A stretch of 49,942 bases of DNA from an uncultured Porphyromonadaceae bacterium (GTDB lineage: Bacteria; Bacteroidota; Bacteroidia; Bacteroidales; Muribaculaceae), in the NCBI GenBank assembly GCA_937901905.1, contig CALDIF010000090.1, positions 1 through 49,942 on the forward strand, written 5' to 3'. A model generated the notes under the pieces. The model saw only the letters and a program-made list of their open reading frames with translations. It made no database searches and was not told the origin of the DNA. The translations under genes and the position numbers were made by a program. Below are positions 35,050 through 42,844 of this stretch, one piece after another (the stretch's first letter is position 1; the number at the start of each line of letters is the position of its first letter).

Positions 35050-37668
35050 TTACTTGGCCTCCGCCCAGTTCTTCCCCGTGTGCACCTCCGCCACCAGGGG
35101 AACCTGCAGCGTCACTGCGCCTTCCATGGCCTCCCGCAACAGTTCGGACGCCGCTTCCACTTCCTCCGGCGGGCATTCTAACAGCAGCTCATCGTGCACC
35201 TGCAGGATCATCCGGCTCTTCAGCCCGCTTTCCCGCAGGGCCCGATCCGCCCGGACCATGGCCAGCTTCATGATGTCCGCCGCCGTCCCCTGGATCGGCG
35301 TATTCATGGCCACCCGCTTTCCGAATTCCCGGATCGGGGCTTTGGGGCTGGCCAGCTCCGGCAGATATCGCCTTCGGCCCATCAGAGTCTCGGTATATCC
35401 CTTTTCCTTGCCCTCTCGGGCAGCCCCGTCCATGAAGCGCTTCACCCCGGGATATTTCTCAAAATATTTTTCGATGAATTCCTGGGCCTCCCGGCGGCTG
35501 ACGCCGGTGTTCCGGCTCAGGCCAAAGCCGCTGATCCCGTAAATCAGGCCGAAGTTCACCGCCTTGGCCCGACTCCGCAGCTCCGGGGTGACCCATTCCG
35601 GCGGCACGTCGAAGATTTCGCTGGCCGTCCGGGCGTGAATATCCTCTCCGTTCCGGAAGGCCGCTATCAGGGCCGGATCCCCGGAAAAATGGGCCATCAG
35701 CCGCAGCTCGATCTGGCTGTAGTCCGCGTCCAGGAGCACCCACCCCTCCCGGGGAAGGAAAGCCCGGCGAATTTCCCGGCCTTCCTCCGTGCGCACGGGA
35801 ATGTTCTGCAGATTGGGATTGGCGGAGCTGAGCCGCCCGGTGGCGGTTCCCACCTGATCGAAGGAGGTGTGGATTCGGCCCTGCCGATCCGCCAGGGGAA
35901 TCAGTCCCTCCACATAGGTGCTGTTCAGCTTGGTCAGCTGCCTGTACCGAAGCAGGGGCTCTATGATCTCCGGCGCCTCGAACCGCAACCCCTCCAGCAC
36001 TTCCGCTGAGGTGGAGTATCCCTTGCTCGTCTTCTTGCCGTGGGTCAGACCCATCTTTTCAAACAGCACATCCCCCAGCTGTTGGGTGCTGTTCAGATTA
36101 AATTCGTCGCCGCCGGTGGCCTGGATGACCTCCTTCCGCCGCTGCTCGATTTCCGTCCGGTATTGGCTTCCCAACTTTGCCAGAAAGTCCGTGTCCACGG
36201 CGCAGCCTTCGCGCTCCATGCGGAATAGGGCCAGGCTCAGGGGCATTTCCACACGCTCCATCAGGGAGATCATGCCTTCCCGCTTCACCTCGGCCCGCTG
36301 CCATGCCGCCAGGGAAGCCAGGCTGCCCGCATCCATCGGCCAGTCCCCCGGCAGCAGGTCCCTCAGTTCATAGCTTTTCTCCTGAGGATTCAGCAGATAG
36401 GCTCCCAGCATGGTATCCCACCCGAAACTTTCCGGCCCCTTCAGGTGATAGGTATCCATCCTGTGCAGCAGGGCTTTGCCGTGATGAACCACCGCGTTGC
36501 CCTTTTCCAGCTCCGCCGCCAGGGCACCCAGCGCTTCCCCGGGATCCATGCCCGGCATCAGCAGATCCCCGCCCAGGGGAATCCGGGCCAAGGCGCCCGA
36601 CTCCCGGGCCAGGGAAATTTCGTCCGTTCCCACCGCCAGGCACAGGGGATCCTCCCCGGATACCCGCAGCCAGCCTTCCACCTCCTCCGGGGTACAGAGC
36701 ACGTTCGCTTCCCGAAAGTTCAGCCGCTTCAGGGGCGCACGTTCCTCCGTCCAAACCTTCAACGGGGCGGCCTCCTCCTTTTTCGCGGTTTCCTCCGCCA
36801 CCGGAACGGCTCCCTTCCCGCCGTTCAGCCGGCGGATGATGGTGTTCAGCTTTAGTCTTTTCAGCGCGGGAATTCCCCGCTCCGCCTCCGGCACTTGGCA
36901 GCCCTCCAGGGAGAATGCCACCGGCGCGTCCCGATGGATGGTCGCCAGCTGCTTACAGAAGCGGGCCTGATCCGCCCAGGTGACCAGCTTTTCCCCCAGC
37001 TTGCCCTTGACCTCGCCGGCGTGGGCCAGCACGTTTTCCAGCGTGCCGTATTCCGCCAGCAGCTTCACCGCCGTTTTATCCCCCACGCCGGGGATGCCGG
37101 GAATATTATCGCTCGAATCCCCGGCCAGCCCCTTCCAGTCCGTCACCTGCTCCGGGCCGAAGCCGTATTCCTCCCGTACCTTTTCCGGGGTAAAGAGGAT
37201 GGTTTCGGAAATGCCTTTCCGGGTAAACATCAGGGTGGTTTCCTCATCCACCAGCTGCAGCGCGTCCCGGTCCCCGGTCAGCAGCAGCGGGGTCACCCCC
37301 GCGTCCCGGCCCTTCAGGCTCAGGGTTCCCAGCAGGTCGTCCGCCTCCCAGCCAGCCAACGAATACCGGCAAATGCCCATTTCTTCCAGCAGGCCCGGCA
37401 ATGTCCGCAGCTGCTGCTTCAGCTCCTCCGGGGCGGCGGCGCGACCCGCCTTGTATTCCGCGTATATTTCGTGGCGGAAGGTAGGCCCATGCTCATCAAA
37501 GCAGACCGCCAGGTATTTGGCCCCGGACTCCTGCAGGGCTTTCAGCAGCATATTCAGAAAACCGAAAATGGCGTTGGTATATACCCCATCCGCATCCATC
37601 AGGGGTATGGCGTGGAATGCCCGGTGCACCAGGCTGTTTCCATCCACAATAAGAAATACATCCTTCAT
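35050..37668 (-). CDS. polA: DNA polymerase I
   Basis: 872 residues. The N-terminal 5'-nuclease domain (1-~290) has IVDGNSLVHRAFHA and GVGDKTAVKLL. The middle 3'-5' exonuclease domain looks inactive: the DxE of Exo I is replaced (LCLAVGTDE) and the C-terminal YxxxD motif is absent, although GWDTMLGAYLLNP is kept. The polymerase domain has motif A DADYSQIELR, motif B RAKAVNFGLIYGISGFG and motif C LQVHDELLLE. Inactive proofreading is usual for many Firmicute Pol I. GGAGGAATTGG precedes the ATG at 37668. A promoter and an upstream short ORF are described separately. Confidence 0.95.
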   Translation of the reverse strand: MKDVFLIVDGNSLVHRAFHAIPLMDADGVYTNAIFGFLNMLLKALQESGAKYLAVCFDEHGPTFRHEIYAEYKAGRAAAPEELKQQLRTLPGLLEEMGICRYSLAGWEADDLLGTLSLKGRDAGVTPLLLTGDRDALQLVDEETTLMFTRKGISETILFTPEKVREEYGFGPEQVTDWKGLAGDSSDNIPGIPGVGDKTAVKLLAEYGTLENVLAHAGEVKGKLGEKLVTWADQARFCKQLATIHRDAPVAFSLEGCQVPEAERGIPALKRLKLNTIIRRLNGGKGAVPVAEETAKKEEAAPLKVWTEERAPLKRLNFREANVLCTPEEVEGWLRVSGEDPLCLAVGTDEISLARESGALARIPLGGDLLMPGMDPGEALGALAAELEKGNAVVHHGKALLHRMDTYHLKGPESFGWDTMLGAYLLNPQEKSYELRDLLPGDWPMDAGSLASLAAWQRAEVKREGMISLMERVEMPLSLALFRMEREGCAVDTDFLAKLGSQYRTEIEQRRKEVIQATGGDEFNLNSTQQLGDVLFEKMGLTHGKKTSKGYSTSAEVLEGLRFEAPEIIEPLLRYRQLTKLNSTYVEGLIPLADRQGRIHTSFDQVGTATGRLSSANPNLQNIPVRTEEGREIRRAFLPREGWVLLDADYSQIELRLMAHFSGDPALIAAFRNGEDIHARTASEIFDVPPEWVTPELRSRAKAVNFGLIYGISGFGLSRNTGVSRREAQEFIEKYFEKYPGVKRFMDGAAREGKEKGYTETLMGRRRYLPELASPKAPIREFGKRVAMNTPIQGTAADIMKLAMVRADRALRESGLKSRMILQVHDELLLECPPEEVEAASELLREAMEGAVTLQVPLVAEVHTGKNWAEAK

Positions 37669-37779
37669 CCAATTCCTCCCGCGGCCGTCTTTCGCCGCTG
37701 AATCATCAATTGCCTACCCCCCGGCCGCCCTTCGGGCGGCGGGAGGTAAAAAGGATCTTCATCCAATTCCTCCCGCGGC
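37663..37779 (-). repeat. Direct repeat of the polA ribosome site and start codon
   Basis: A 23-bp sequence at 37663-37685 recurs identically at 37757-37779, exactly 94 bp away. Its minus-strand core is GGAGGAATTGGATGAAG, that is a strong ribosome site plus ATG AAG. The downstream copy starts polA and the upstream copy starts an 18-codon ORF. It appears to be a partial duplication of the translation start. Confidence 0.85.
37706..37762 (-). CDS. Possible leader peptide upstream of polA (18 codons)
   Basis: The upstream repeat copy gives a GGAGG ribosome site and an ATG at 37762. Translation reads MKILFTSRRPKGGRGVGN, then TGA TGA. The ORF contains a perfect GCCGCCC/GGGCGGC hairpin (37724-37740). 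It ends 37 bp before the polA ATG. It lies downstream of a good minus-strand promoter, so it should be transcribed. A basic leader peptide that modulates polA translation is one reading; a non-functional remnant of duplication is another. Confidence 0.45.
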   Translation of the reverse strand: MKILFTSRRPKGGRGVGN

Positions 37780-37811
37780 GGTCCTGTGCCTCCGCAAAAA
37801 AAACCCTCATT

Positions 37812-37840
37812 ATTATACTTTTCTGTTCTTTTTCTGTCCA
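37812..37840 (-). promoter_or_regulatory. Sigma-A-type promoter of polA
   Basis: On the minus strand TGGACA (37840-37835) and TATAAT (37817-37812) are separated by 17 bp, one mismatch from the full consensus. The expected transcript starts near 37,805, giving a leader of about 135 nt before polA that includes the short ORF. Confidence 0.7.
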
Positions 37841-37842
37841 CC

Positions 37843-37871
37843 TTTTCAAATTTGGAATTTGATGGTATAAT
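37843..37871 (+). promoter_or_regulatory. Sigma-A-type promoter of rimO
   Basis: TTTTCA (37843-37848) and a perfect TATAAT (37866-37871) with a 17-bp spacer. It is back to back with the polA promoter; the two -35 boxes are 2 bp apart, so the promoters may compete or be co-regulated. Confidence 0.65.
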
Positions 37872-37905
37872 GACCTTTACCTGCACGATGTTAGGAAGGA
37901 TGCCC

Positions 37906-39222
37906 GTGGCTTTAAAGATTGGCGCAGTTTCGCTGGGATGCAATAAAAATCTGGTGGATACCGAATCCGCCCTGGGTCTTTTGCGGGACCGCGGATATCA
38001 GTTTACTCCCGACCCCGCCCAGGCGGACGTATTGCTGGTCAATACCTGCGGTTTTATCGAGTCCGCCCGGGAGGAATCCATCAACACCATCCTGGAAATG
38101 GCCGAGTATAAGAAAACCGGCCGCTGTCGGGTGCTGGCCGTCACAGGCTGCCTGGCCCAACGCTATGAGCAGGATCTCCTTCGGGAAATTCCGGAAATTG
38201 ACCTGCTGCTCGGCGTCAATCAGTACGCCACCCTGGGAGACCGTCTGGATCAGGCCCTGAAAGGCGACCGGGTACATTCCTGCGCCGATAATTTCAGCTA
38301 TTTCGAGCAGGACCGGGTGCTGACCACCCCTTTCTATTCCGCCTATACCCGCATTGGTGAAGGCTGCTCCAACCGGTGCACCTTCTGTTCCATTCCCCTG
38401 ATTCGGGGACCCTACCGCAGCCGACCGGAGGAAGCCATCCTGGGCGAAATCCGCGCGCTGGCCGCCCGGGGCGTTCGGGAACATATCCTGGTGGCCCAGG
38501 ACACCACCCGCTTTGGCACCGATGGCGGCGGGCATACCCGGCTCCCCGCCCTCATGCGGCAGGCCGCTGAAATTCCGGGGGTGGACTGGCTGCGAGTCCT
38601 CTACTGCTATCCGGACGAAACTAATGAGGAGCTGCTGGATCTGCTTTCCGACCACCCGCGCATCTGCCCCTACCTGGATATTCCGATTCAGCATATCCAT
38701 TCCACCATTCTCCGTCGGATGCACCGCCTGGGCACCCGGGAGGATATTCTCCGCTGTGTCCGGGGCGCTAAATCCCGGGGGCTGACCGTGCGCACCACCC
38801 TGATCGTGGGCTTTCCCGGGGAAACGGAGGAACAGTTCCAGGAACTGCTGGATTTCGTTGCCGAGACGGAGTTCGATCGCCTGGGCGCCTTTACGTATTC
38901 TCCAGAGGAGGGCACCCCCGCCGCCAGAATGCCGGATCAGGTACCGGAGGAGGTCAAACAGGAGCGGCTGGACCGGCTCATGACCCTGCAGCAGGGGATC
39001 AGCCTAAAGCGGAATCAGGCCCGGGTGGGCACCACGGAACAGGTGCTGGTCACGGATGTGAATGGGGAAGGTTTCTGTCTGGGCCGAAGCGCTCGGGAAG
39101 CGCCGGAAATTGACGGTGAAATTCTGTTTTCTCCCGGAAAAACACGGCCGGAGGTGGGTTCCTTCCTTCCGGTGCGGATCACCCGGGCTGAACCTTACGA
39201 TTTGTATGGAGAAGCTTTATGA
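37906..39222 (+). CDS. rimO: Ribosomal protein S12 methylthiotransferase RimO
   Basis: 438 residues if it begins at the GTG at 37906, which has AGGAAGG (37893-37899) at the ideal 6-bp spacing; an ATG at 37900 directly abuts that site and is less likely. It methylthiolates an Asp of ribosomal protein S12 using two iron-sulfur clusters. The N-terminal UPF0004 domain has SLGCNKNLVDTE and VNTCGFI; the radical SAM core has CSNRCTFCSIP with GPYRSRP; a TRAM domain (QVLVTDVNGEGFCLGRS...) ends the protein. pgsA overlaps its stop by 4 bp. Confidence 0.95.
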   Translation: MALKIGAVSLGCNKNLVDTESALGLLRDRGYQFTPDPAQADVLLVNTCGFIESAREESINTILEMAEYKKTGRCRVLAVTGCLAQRYEQDLLREIPEIDLLLGVNQYATLGDRLDQALKGDRVHSCADNFSYFEQDRVLTTPFYSAYTRIGEGCSNRCTFCSIPLIRGPYRSRPEEAILGEIRALAARGVREHILVAQDTTRFGTDGGGHTRLPALMRQAAEIPGVDWLRVLYCYPDETNEELLDLLSDHPRICPYLDIPIQHIHSTILRRMHRLGTREDILRCVRGAKSRGLTVRTTLIVGFPGETEEQFQELLDFVAETEFDRLGAFTYSPEEGTPAARMPDQVPEEVKQERLDRLMTLQQGISLKRNQARVGTTEQVLVTDVNGEGFCLGRSAREAPEIDGEILFSPGKTRPEVGSFLPVRITRAEPYDLYGEAL

Positions 39223-39749
39223 ATCTTCCCAATAAGCTGAGTATCCTGCGGGTGCTGTGCGTTCCCGCCATCACCGCGCTGCTGTGCTTTTCTCCAGCAT
39301 GGTGCCGGTGGGCCGCTTTCGCTCTGTTTATTCTGGGCAGCCTGACGGATTATCTGGATGGGCACCTGGCCAGGAAAAATAACTGGATTACCGATTTTGG
39401 CAAGTTCATCGATCCGGTGGCGGATAAACTGCTGGTGCTTTCCACCCTGATCATGCTGTCGGAGCGAGGGCTGTTTCCGGCCTGGATGAACGTGCTGCTG
39501 CTGACCCGGGAACTCAGCGTGGACGGGCTCCGCCTCATTGCCGGCACCAAGGGCCATGTTATTGCCGCCGGCCCCCTGGGCAAGATCAAAACCTTCAGCC
39601 AGATGATTTTCGTCCTGTTCCTGATGATCACCTGGCAACCCGCTTTCTCCACCTGGTACGGCACGGTTTTCGCCCTCTGGATCGCCGGCATCACCCTGTT
39701 CAGCGGTATCGATTATTTTCGCCGAAACCTGGACGTGTTCCGTGAATAA
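39219..39749 (+). CDS. pgsA: CDP-diacylglycerol-glycerol-3-phosphate 3-phosphatidyltransferase
   Basis: 176 residues, multi-spanning membrane enzyme. It makes phosphatidylglycerophosphate, the first step to phosphatidylglycerol. The CDP-alcohol phosphotransferase signature is complete: DYLDGHLARKNNWITDFGKF followed by IDPVADKL (DG-x2-AR-x8-G-x3-D-x3-D). Translation is coupled to rimO. The rimO-pgsA pairing is common in Firmicutes. Confidence 0.94.
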   Translation: MNLPNKLSILRVLCVPAITALLCFSPAWCRWAAFALFILGSLTDYLDGHLARKNNWITDFGKFIDPVADKLLVLSTLIMLSERGLFPAWMNVLLLTRELSVDGLRLIAGTKGHVIAAGPLGKIKTFSQMIFVLFLMITWQPAFSTWYGTVFALWIAGITLFSGIDYFRRNLDVFRE

Positions 39750-40074
39750 CCCGGCTTTTCCACAGAATGCTTTTCCACAGCCTGTGAAGTCTGTGAAATC
39801 TGTGGATGATTTTTGAAAGTTCGCCTGATTTTTCCCCCCTCCCTCCCGATTCTGTTTCCTCCCAGAAGTCCCTTTAAGGTCATTTTTCCTTTTTCCTGTG
39901 GAAATGATCCTTTTTTTCCACATTTTTCTCCCCAGGCATTTGTCCTGCTATCAGTGGCTGAATGGCGGTTTTCCACCCTTTCCACAGGCCCGACGACGAC
40001 TACGATATATATTTATATATCATGATTCCAAGACAGCTCCGCCTCCCCTCAGCGGATGAAACGAGGTATTTCCG
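39750..40074. promoter_or_regulatory. Candidate origin element: DnaA-box-like cluster plus AT-rich tract upstream of dnaN
   Basis: A 325-bp gene-free stretch. DnaA-box-like 9-mers are TTTTCCACA at 39756, 39771 and 39914, CTTTCCACA at 39978, TGTGGATGA at 39801 and TGTGGAAAT at 39897, all one or two changes from TTATCCACA on one strand or the other. The AT-only stretch ATATATATTTATATAT and flanks (40004-40020) follows, as a duplex-unwinding element would. No exact box is present here. The neighbouring dnaN and recF genes support an origin context; dnaA is not adjacent. Confidence 0.55.
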
Positions 40075-41187
40075 ATGATTATTACCATGAACAGCCGGGA
40101 CCTGCTGGAAGGTCTCAACATCGTGACCCGGGCGCTGGCCGCCAGACCCGCCAAGCAGATTCTGGACGGCGTCTGGATCTATGCTTCCGAGAACCGTCTT
40201 CACCTGACCTGTTCCGACGGCTCCCTGTCCATTGTGTATACCAATGCCGCCCATATTCGGGAGGAGGGTCAGACGGTGATTCCTGCCCGCATTCTGACGG
40301 AGCTGATCCGGAAACTGCCGGAGGGGGACGTGACGTTAACCGTTCAGAATAACCGCCTGGCCAATATCCGCTGCATGAAAACCCGCAGCAATCTGTCCGT
40401 GATGAGCGCGGCGGAGTATCCGGAAATTTCCGGCATCACCGGCGGCACAACGGTCAAAATTCCGCAGCGGATCCTGAAAAATATGATTTCCAGGGTCATG
40501 TTCGCGATGGCCACGGATGAAAGCCGTCCGATTTTGACCGGTTGCCTGCTGGAAGTCAGCCGGACCGAGGCGCGCATTGTCGCGCTGGACGGTTTTCGCC
40601 TGGCCCTGCAGAAAACCTTCCAGCCCTTTGATCTGCCGGAAAATGTGGATACCGTCAAGGCCATTATTCCCGGCAAGGTGATTACGGAACTTTCTCGTAT
40701 TTTACCGGAGAATGATGCCTTTTGCGCCCTGACCATCGATCATGGCCGCATGATGATTGAATTCGATAATATTCGCCTGTCCACCGTGCTGTTGGCGGGA
40801 GAATATATTGACTATCGTCGTCTGCTGCCCACCGACTTTTCCTCCCAGGCGAAGGCGAACCGCGTCCAGGTGCTGGAAGCCATCGATCGGGCCAGCCTCA
40901 TGGCTCGGGAAGGAAAGAACAATCTGGTGCGCATGGGCTTCCACGAAAATGTTCTGACCATTTCATCCAATGCGGAAATGGGGGATGTGGAGGAAGAGCT
41001 GGACGCGGATCTGGTGGGGGAAAATATCGATATCGCCTTTAATGCCAAGTATATGATCGATATTCTCCGAAACATCAGCGATGAGGATCTGAACATGAAG
41101 TTCCGTTCCAGCGTCAGCCCCTGTATCCTGACTCCTTCCTCCGGGGATGAATATGTCTATCTGATTTTGCCGGTGCGGGTGAGCTGA
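40075..41187 (+). CDS. dnaN: DNA polymerase III beta subunit (sliding clamp)
   Basis: 370 residues, the normal length for three clamp domains. N-terminal MNSRDLLEGLNIVTRALAAR, central VMFAMATDESRPILTGCLLE and C-terminal LRNISDEDLNMKF followed by DEYVYLILPVR are all typical. The ring-shaped dimer tethers DNA polymerase to DNA. A GAGG lies 9 bp before the ATG. Here it is preceded by pgsA instead of dnaA, and followed by recF without the usual yaaA/S4-domain gene. Confidence 0.97.
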   Translation: MIITMNSRDLLEGLNIVTRALAARPAKQILDGVWIYASENRLHLTCSDGSLSIVYTNAAHIREEGQTVIPARILTELIRKLPEGDVTLTVQNNRLANIRCMKTRSNLSVMSAAEYPEISGITGGTTVKIPQRILKNMISRVMFAMATDESRPILTGCLLEVSRTEARIVALDGFRLALQKTFQPFDLPENVDTVKAIIPGKVITELSRILPENDAFCALTIDHGRMMIEFDNIRLSTVLLAGEYIDYRRLLPTDFSSQAKANRVQVLEAIDRASLMAREGKNNLVRMGFHENVLTISSNAEMGDVEEELDADLVGENIDIAFNAKYMIDILRNISDEDLNMKFRSSVSPCILTPSSGDEYVYLILPVRVS

Positions 41188-41234
41188 TGCTGCTGCCGCG
41201 ATTTCGTCAGGCTGTTTTCGCGTTTGCCTGCTGG

Positions 41235-41253
41235 CTGCCGTGGTACACGGCAG
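41235..41253 (+). terminator. Perfect hairpin after dnaN
   Basis: CTGCCGTG (41235-41242) and CACGGCAG (41246-41253) pair fully with a 3-base loop, 48 bp past the dnaN stop. Only a weak T-rich stretch follows (GTCATTTCTG), so it could be a weak terminator or an attenuating structure between dnaN and recF. Confidence 0.4.
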
Positions 41254-41318
41254 GTCATTTCTGACTGTCATGGAGGTTAAAAGGCGGAATTTCTTTGCAT
41301 TTTCCCGCCTGATTTTCG

Positions 41319-42539
41319 ATGAAGATCACCAGGATCGAGCTGCGCAATTTCCGCAATTATGATTATCTGATACTGGAGCCTCATCCGGGCATCAATCTTT
41401 TTTTCGGCCCCAACGGATCCGGAAAAACCAATCTGCTGGAAGCCATTCATTATTGCGCGCTTGGAAAGAGCCATCGCATCTCCCGGGACGAAAATGCCGT
41501 TCTGACGGGGGAAAAGGTGGCTTCCTGCGGTATCCGCGTGCAGGGTCGATTGGCCCGGGCCGATCTTCAGGTTCGTCTGCAGCCGGGCGAAGCGGTAAAA
41601 AAAATCGTCTACGTGGATCAGGTTCGGGTCAAGCGTTTTTCCGAAATGATGGGGAAACTCCGCTGCGTCATTTTCTCCCCGGAGGATCTGAGCATGGTGC
41701 GAGGAGGCCCCTCCCTTCGCCGGCGCTTCCTGGATATGATGATCAGCCAGGTGAATCCCGGTTATTTTATCGCTTTGCAACAATATCGGGTGGCCATGGA
41801 ACAGCGAAACGCGATTCTGCGGGACACGAAACTGCGGGGCGGAACCCCTTCCGGTATGATCCTGGATTTTGAATCCGCCATGGCGGAGAACGCGGCGGTG
41901 ATTCTGCCGGAGAGGCAGCGGCAGGTTCATGCGCTGTCGGAAAATTGCCGGAACATCTATCGTCGCGTTAGCGGTCAGGAAAACGAAGATTTTCTGATTT
42001 CCTATCATTCCGGACTCAGGCATCCAGATGACGCGGTGGAAGAAATGAAATCCCAGCTGCTGGCCAGCCGGGAAGACGACCTACGTTCTGGCCTTTCTTC
42101 CGTCGGTCCCCATCGGGATGATCTGTATCTCACGCTAAACAGAAAGGACGTGAAGCTTTATGCTTCTCAGGGCCAGATTCGTACCGCGGCCCTCAGCATG
42201 AAGCTGGCCCAGCTTCAGGTATTGAAGACTTTCGGAGGGGAATCTCCGGTGCTGCTGCTGGATGATGTGATGAGTGAGCTGGACCAGCATCGCAGGACCC
42301 ACCTGCTGGAAGAAATTGAAGATACGCAGACATTCATCACTTTTACGGATGAAACAGATTTGGAAAATCCCAATATTCACCGGTCCTATTTCGTTTTTTC
42401 GGAAAATGGCCTCGCGCATATGACGCTGCGAAACCCCGGTATCCTTCCATCATCCGTTCCTCTATCCGAACCGAACTTCTTTTTGAGCGAAAACGCGGAT
42501 GAAAGCTTCCCCGCGGAGCGGGAAAGCGACATAACCTGA
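41319..42539 (+). CDS. recF: DNA replication and repair protein RecF
   Basis: 406 residues. An SMC-like ATPase that recognises gaps and works with RecO and RecR. Walker A is FGPNGSGKTNLL (29-40), the signature region is ASQGQIRTAALSMKLAQ, and Walker B is VLLLDDVMSELD. The usual C terminus is extended by about 40 residues of low conservation. No ribosome site sits right before the ATG; a GGAGG at 41272 is 42 bp away but would be brought near by a hairpin (AGGCGG 41282-41287 with CCGCCT 41305-41310), which is my inference. Confidence 0.94.
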   Translation: MKITRIELRNFRNYDYLILEPHPGINLFFGPNGSGKTNLLEAIHYCALGKSHRISRDENAVLTGEKVASCGIRVQGRLARADLQVRLQPGEAVKKIVYVDQVRVKRFSEMMGKLRCVIFSPEDLSMVRGGPSLRRRFLDMMISQVNPGYFIALQQYRVAMEQRNAILRDTKLRGGTPSGMILDFESAMAENAAVILPERQRQVHALSENCRNIYRRVSGQENEDFLISYHSGLRHPDDAVEEMKSQLLASREDDLRSGLSSVGPHRDDLYLTLNRKDVKLYASQGQIRTAALSMKLAQLQVLKTFGGESPVLLLDDVMSELDQHRRTHLLEEIEDTQTFITFTDETDLENPNIHRSYFVFSENGLAHMTLRNPGILPSSVPLSEPNFFLSENADESFPAERESDIT

Positions 42540-42548
42540 ACCATCCAA

Positions 42549-42564
42549 TGTTTCACGTGAAACA
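42549..42564. promoter_or_regulatory. parS centromere site 1
   Basis: TGTTTCACGTGAAACA, a perfect 16-bp palindrome. This is the known ParB(Spo0J)-binding parS sequence found near bacterial origins. It lies 9 bp past the recF stop. Confidence 0.9.
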
Positions 42565-42652
42565 TTTTCAATTTTCGATCTTCGTTCCTGCGATGGAGTG
42601 AAGGTCAATGATCATTCAGATGGCAAATGCCTCGATCTGTGTAGTTGGAATC

Positions 42653-42838
42653 GCCGCCGGCAGGTGTTTGCACGACGCGGGCCTTGAAAACGCCGGTTCT
42701 TAGCGATTGGCAAGCCGCCAGGCGCAGACAGAGCTTAGAACCGTTGCGTTTGAACGGAAGCGAGAGCGTCCGCGGATGCAAATACCGTTGCCTGGCGGCG
42801 CAACCGCACAGCTTGAAATGCCTGCCATCGGCAGGAGG
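42653..42838 (+). ncRNA. Candidate structured leader RNA of addA
   Basis: No gene is supported between recF and addA, but the DNA is highly foldable. A long imperfect helix pairs 42653-42672 with 42777-42799 (GCCGCC with GGCGGC; TGTTTGCA with TGCAAATA, one G-U). Inside it 42694-42704 pairs with 42733-42743 (CGGTTCTTAGC with GCTTAGAACCG, one mismatch). A final hairpin CCTGCC-ATC-GGCAGG (42821-42835) covers the first half of the addA AGGAGG (42833-42838). CCTGCC could instead pair with GGCAGG at 42659-42664, which would free the ribosome site. I match it to no riboswitch family from memory. Confidence 0.4.
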
Positions 42839-42844
42839 TTTCCC

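Noticed and set aside
35050..37668. Loss of proofreading motifs in PolA as a novelty
   Set aside because: Degenerate 3'-5' exonuclease domains are common in Firmicute Pol I, so this is expected.
42741..42780. Resemblance of GAAGCGAGAGCG to part of a THF riboswitch
   Set aside because: Only the generic GCGAGAGC tetraloop hairpin matches; the other conserved THF segments are absent.
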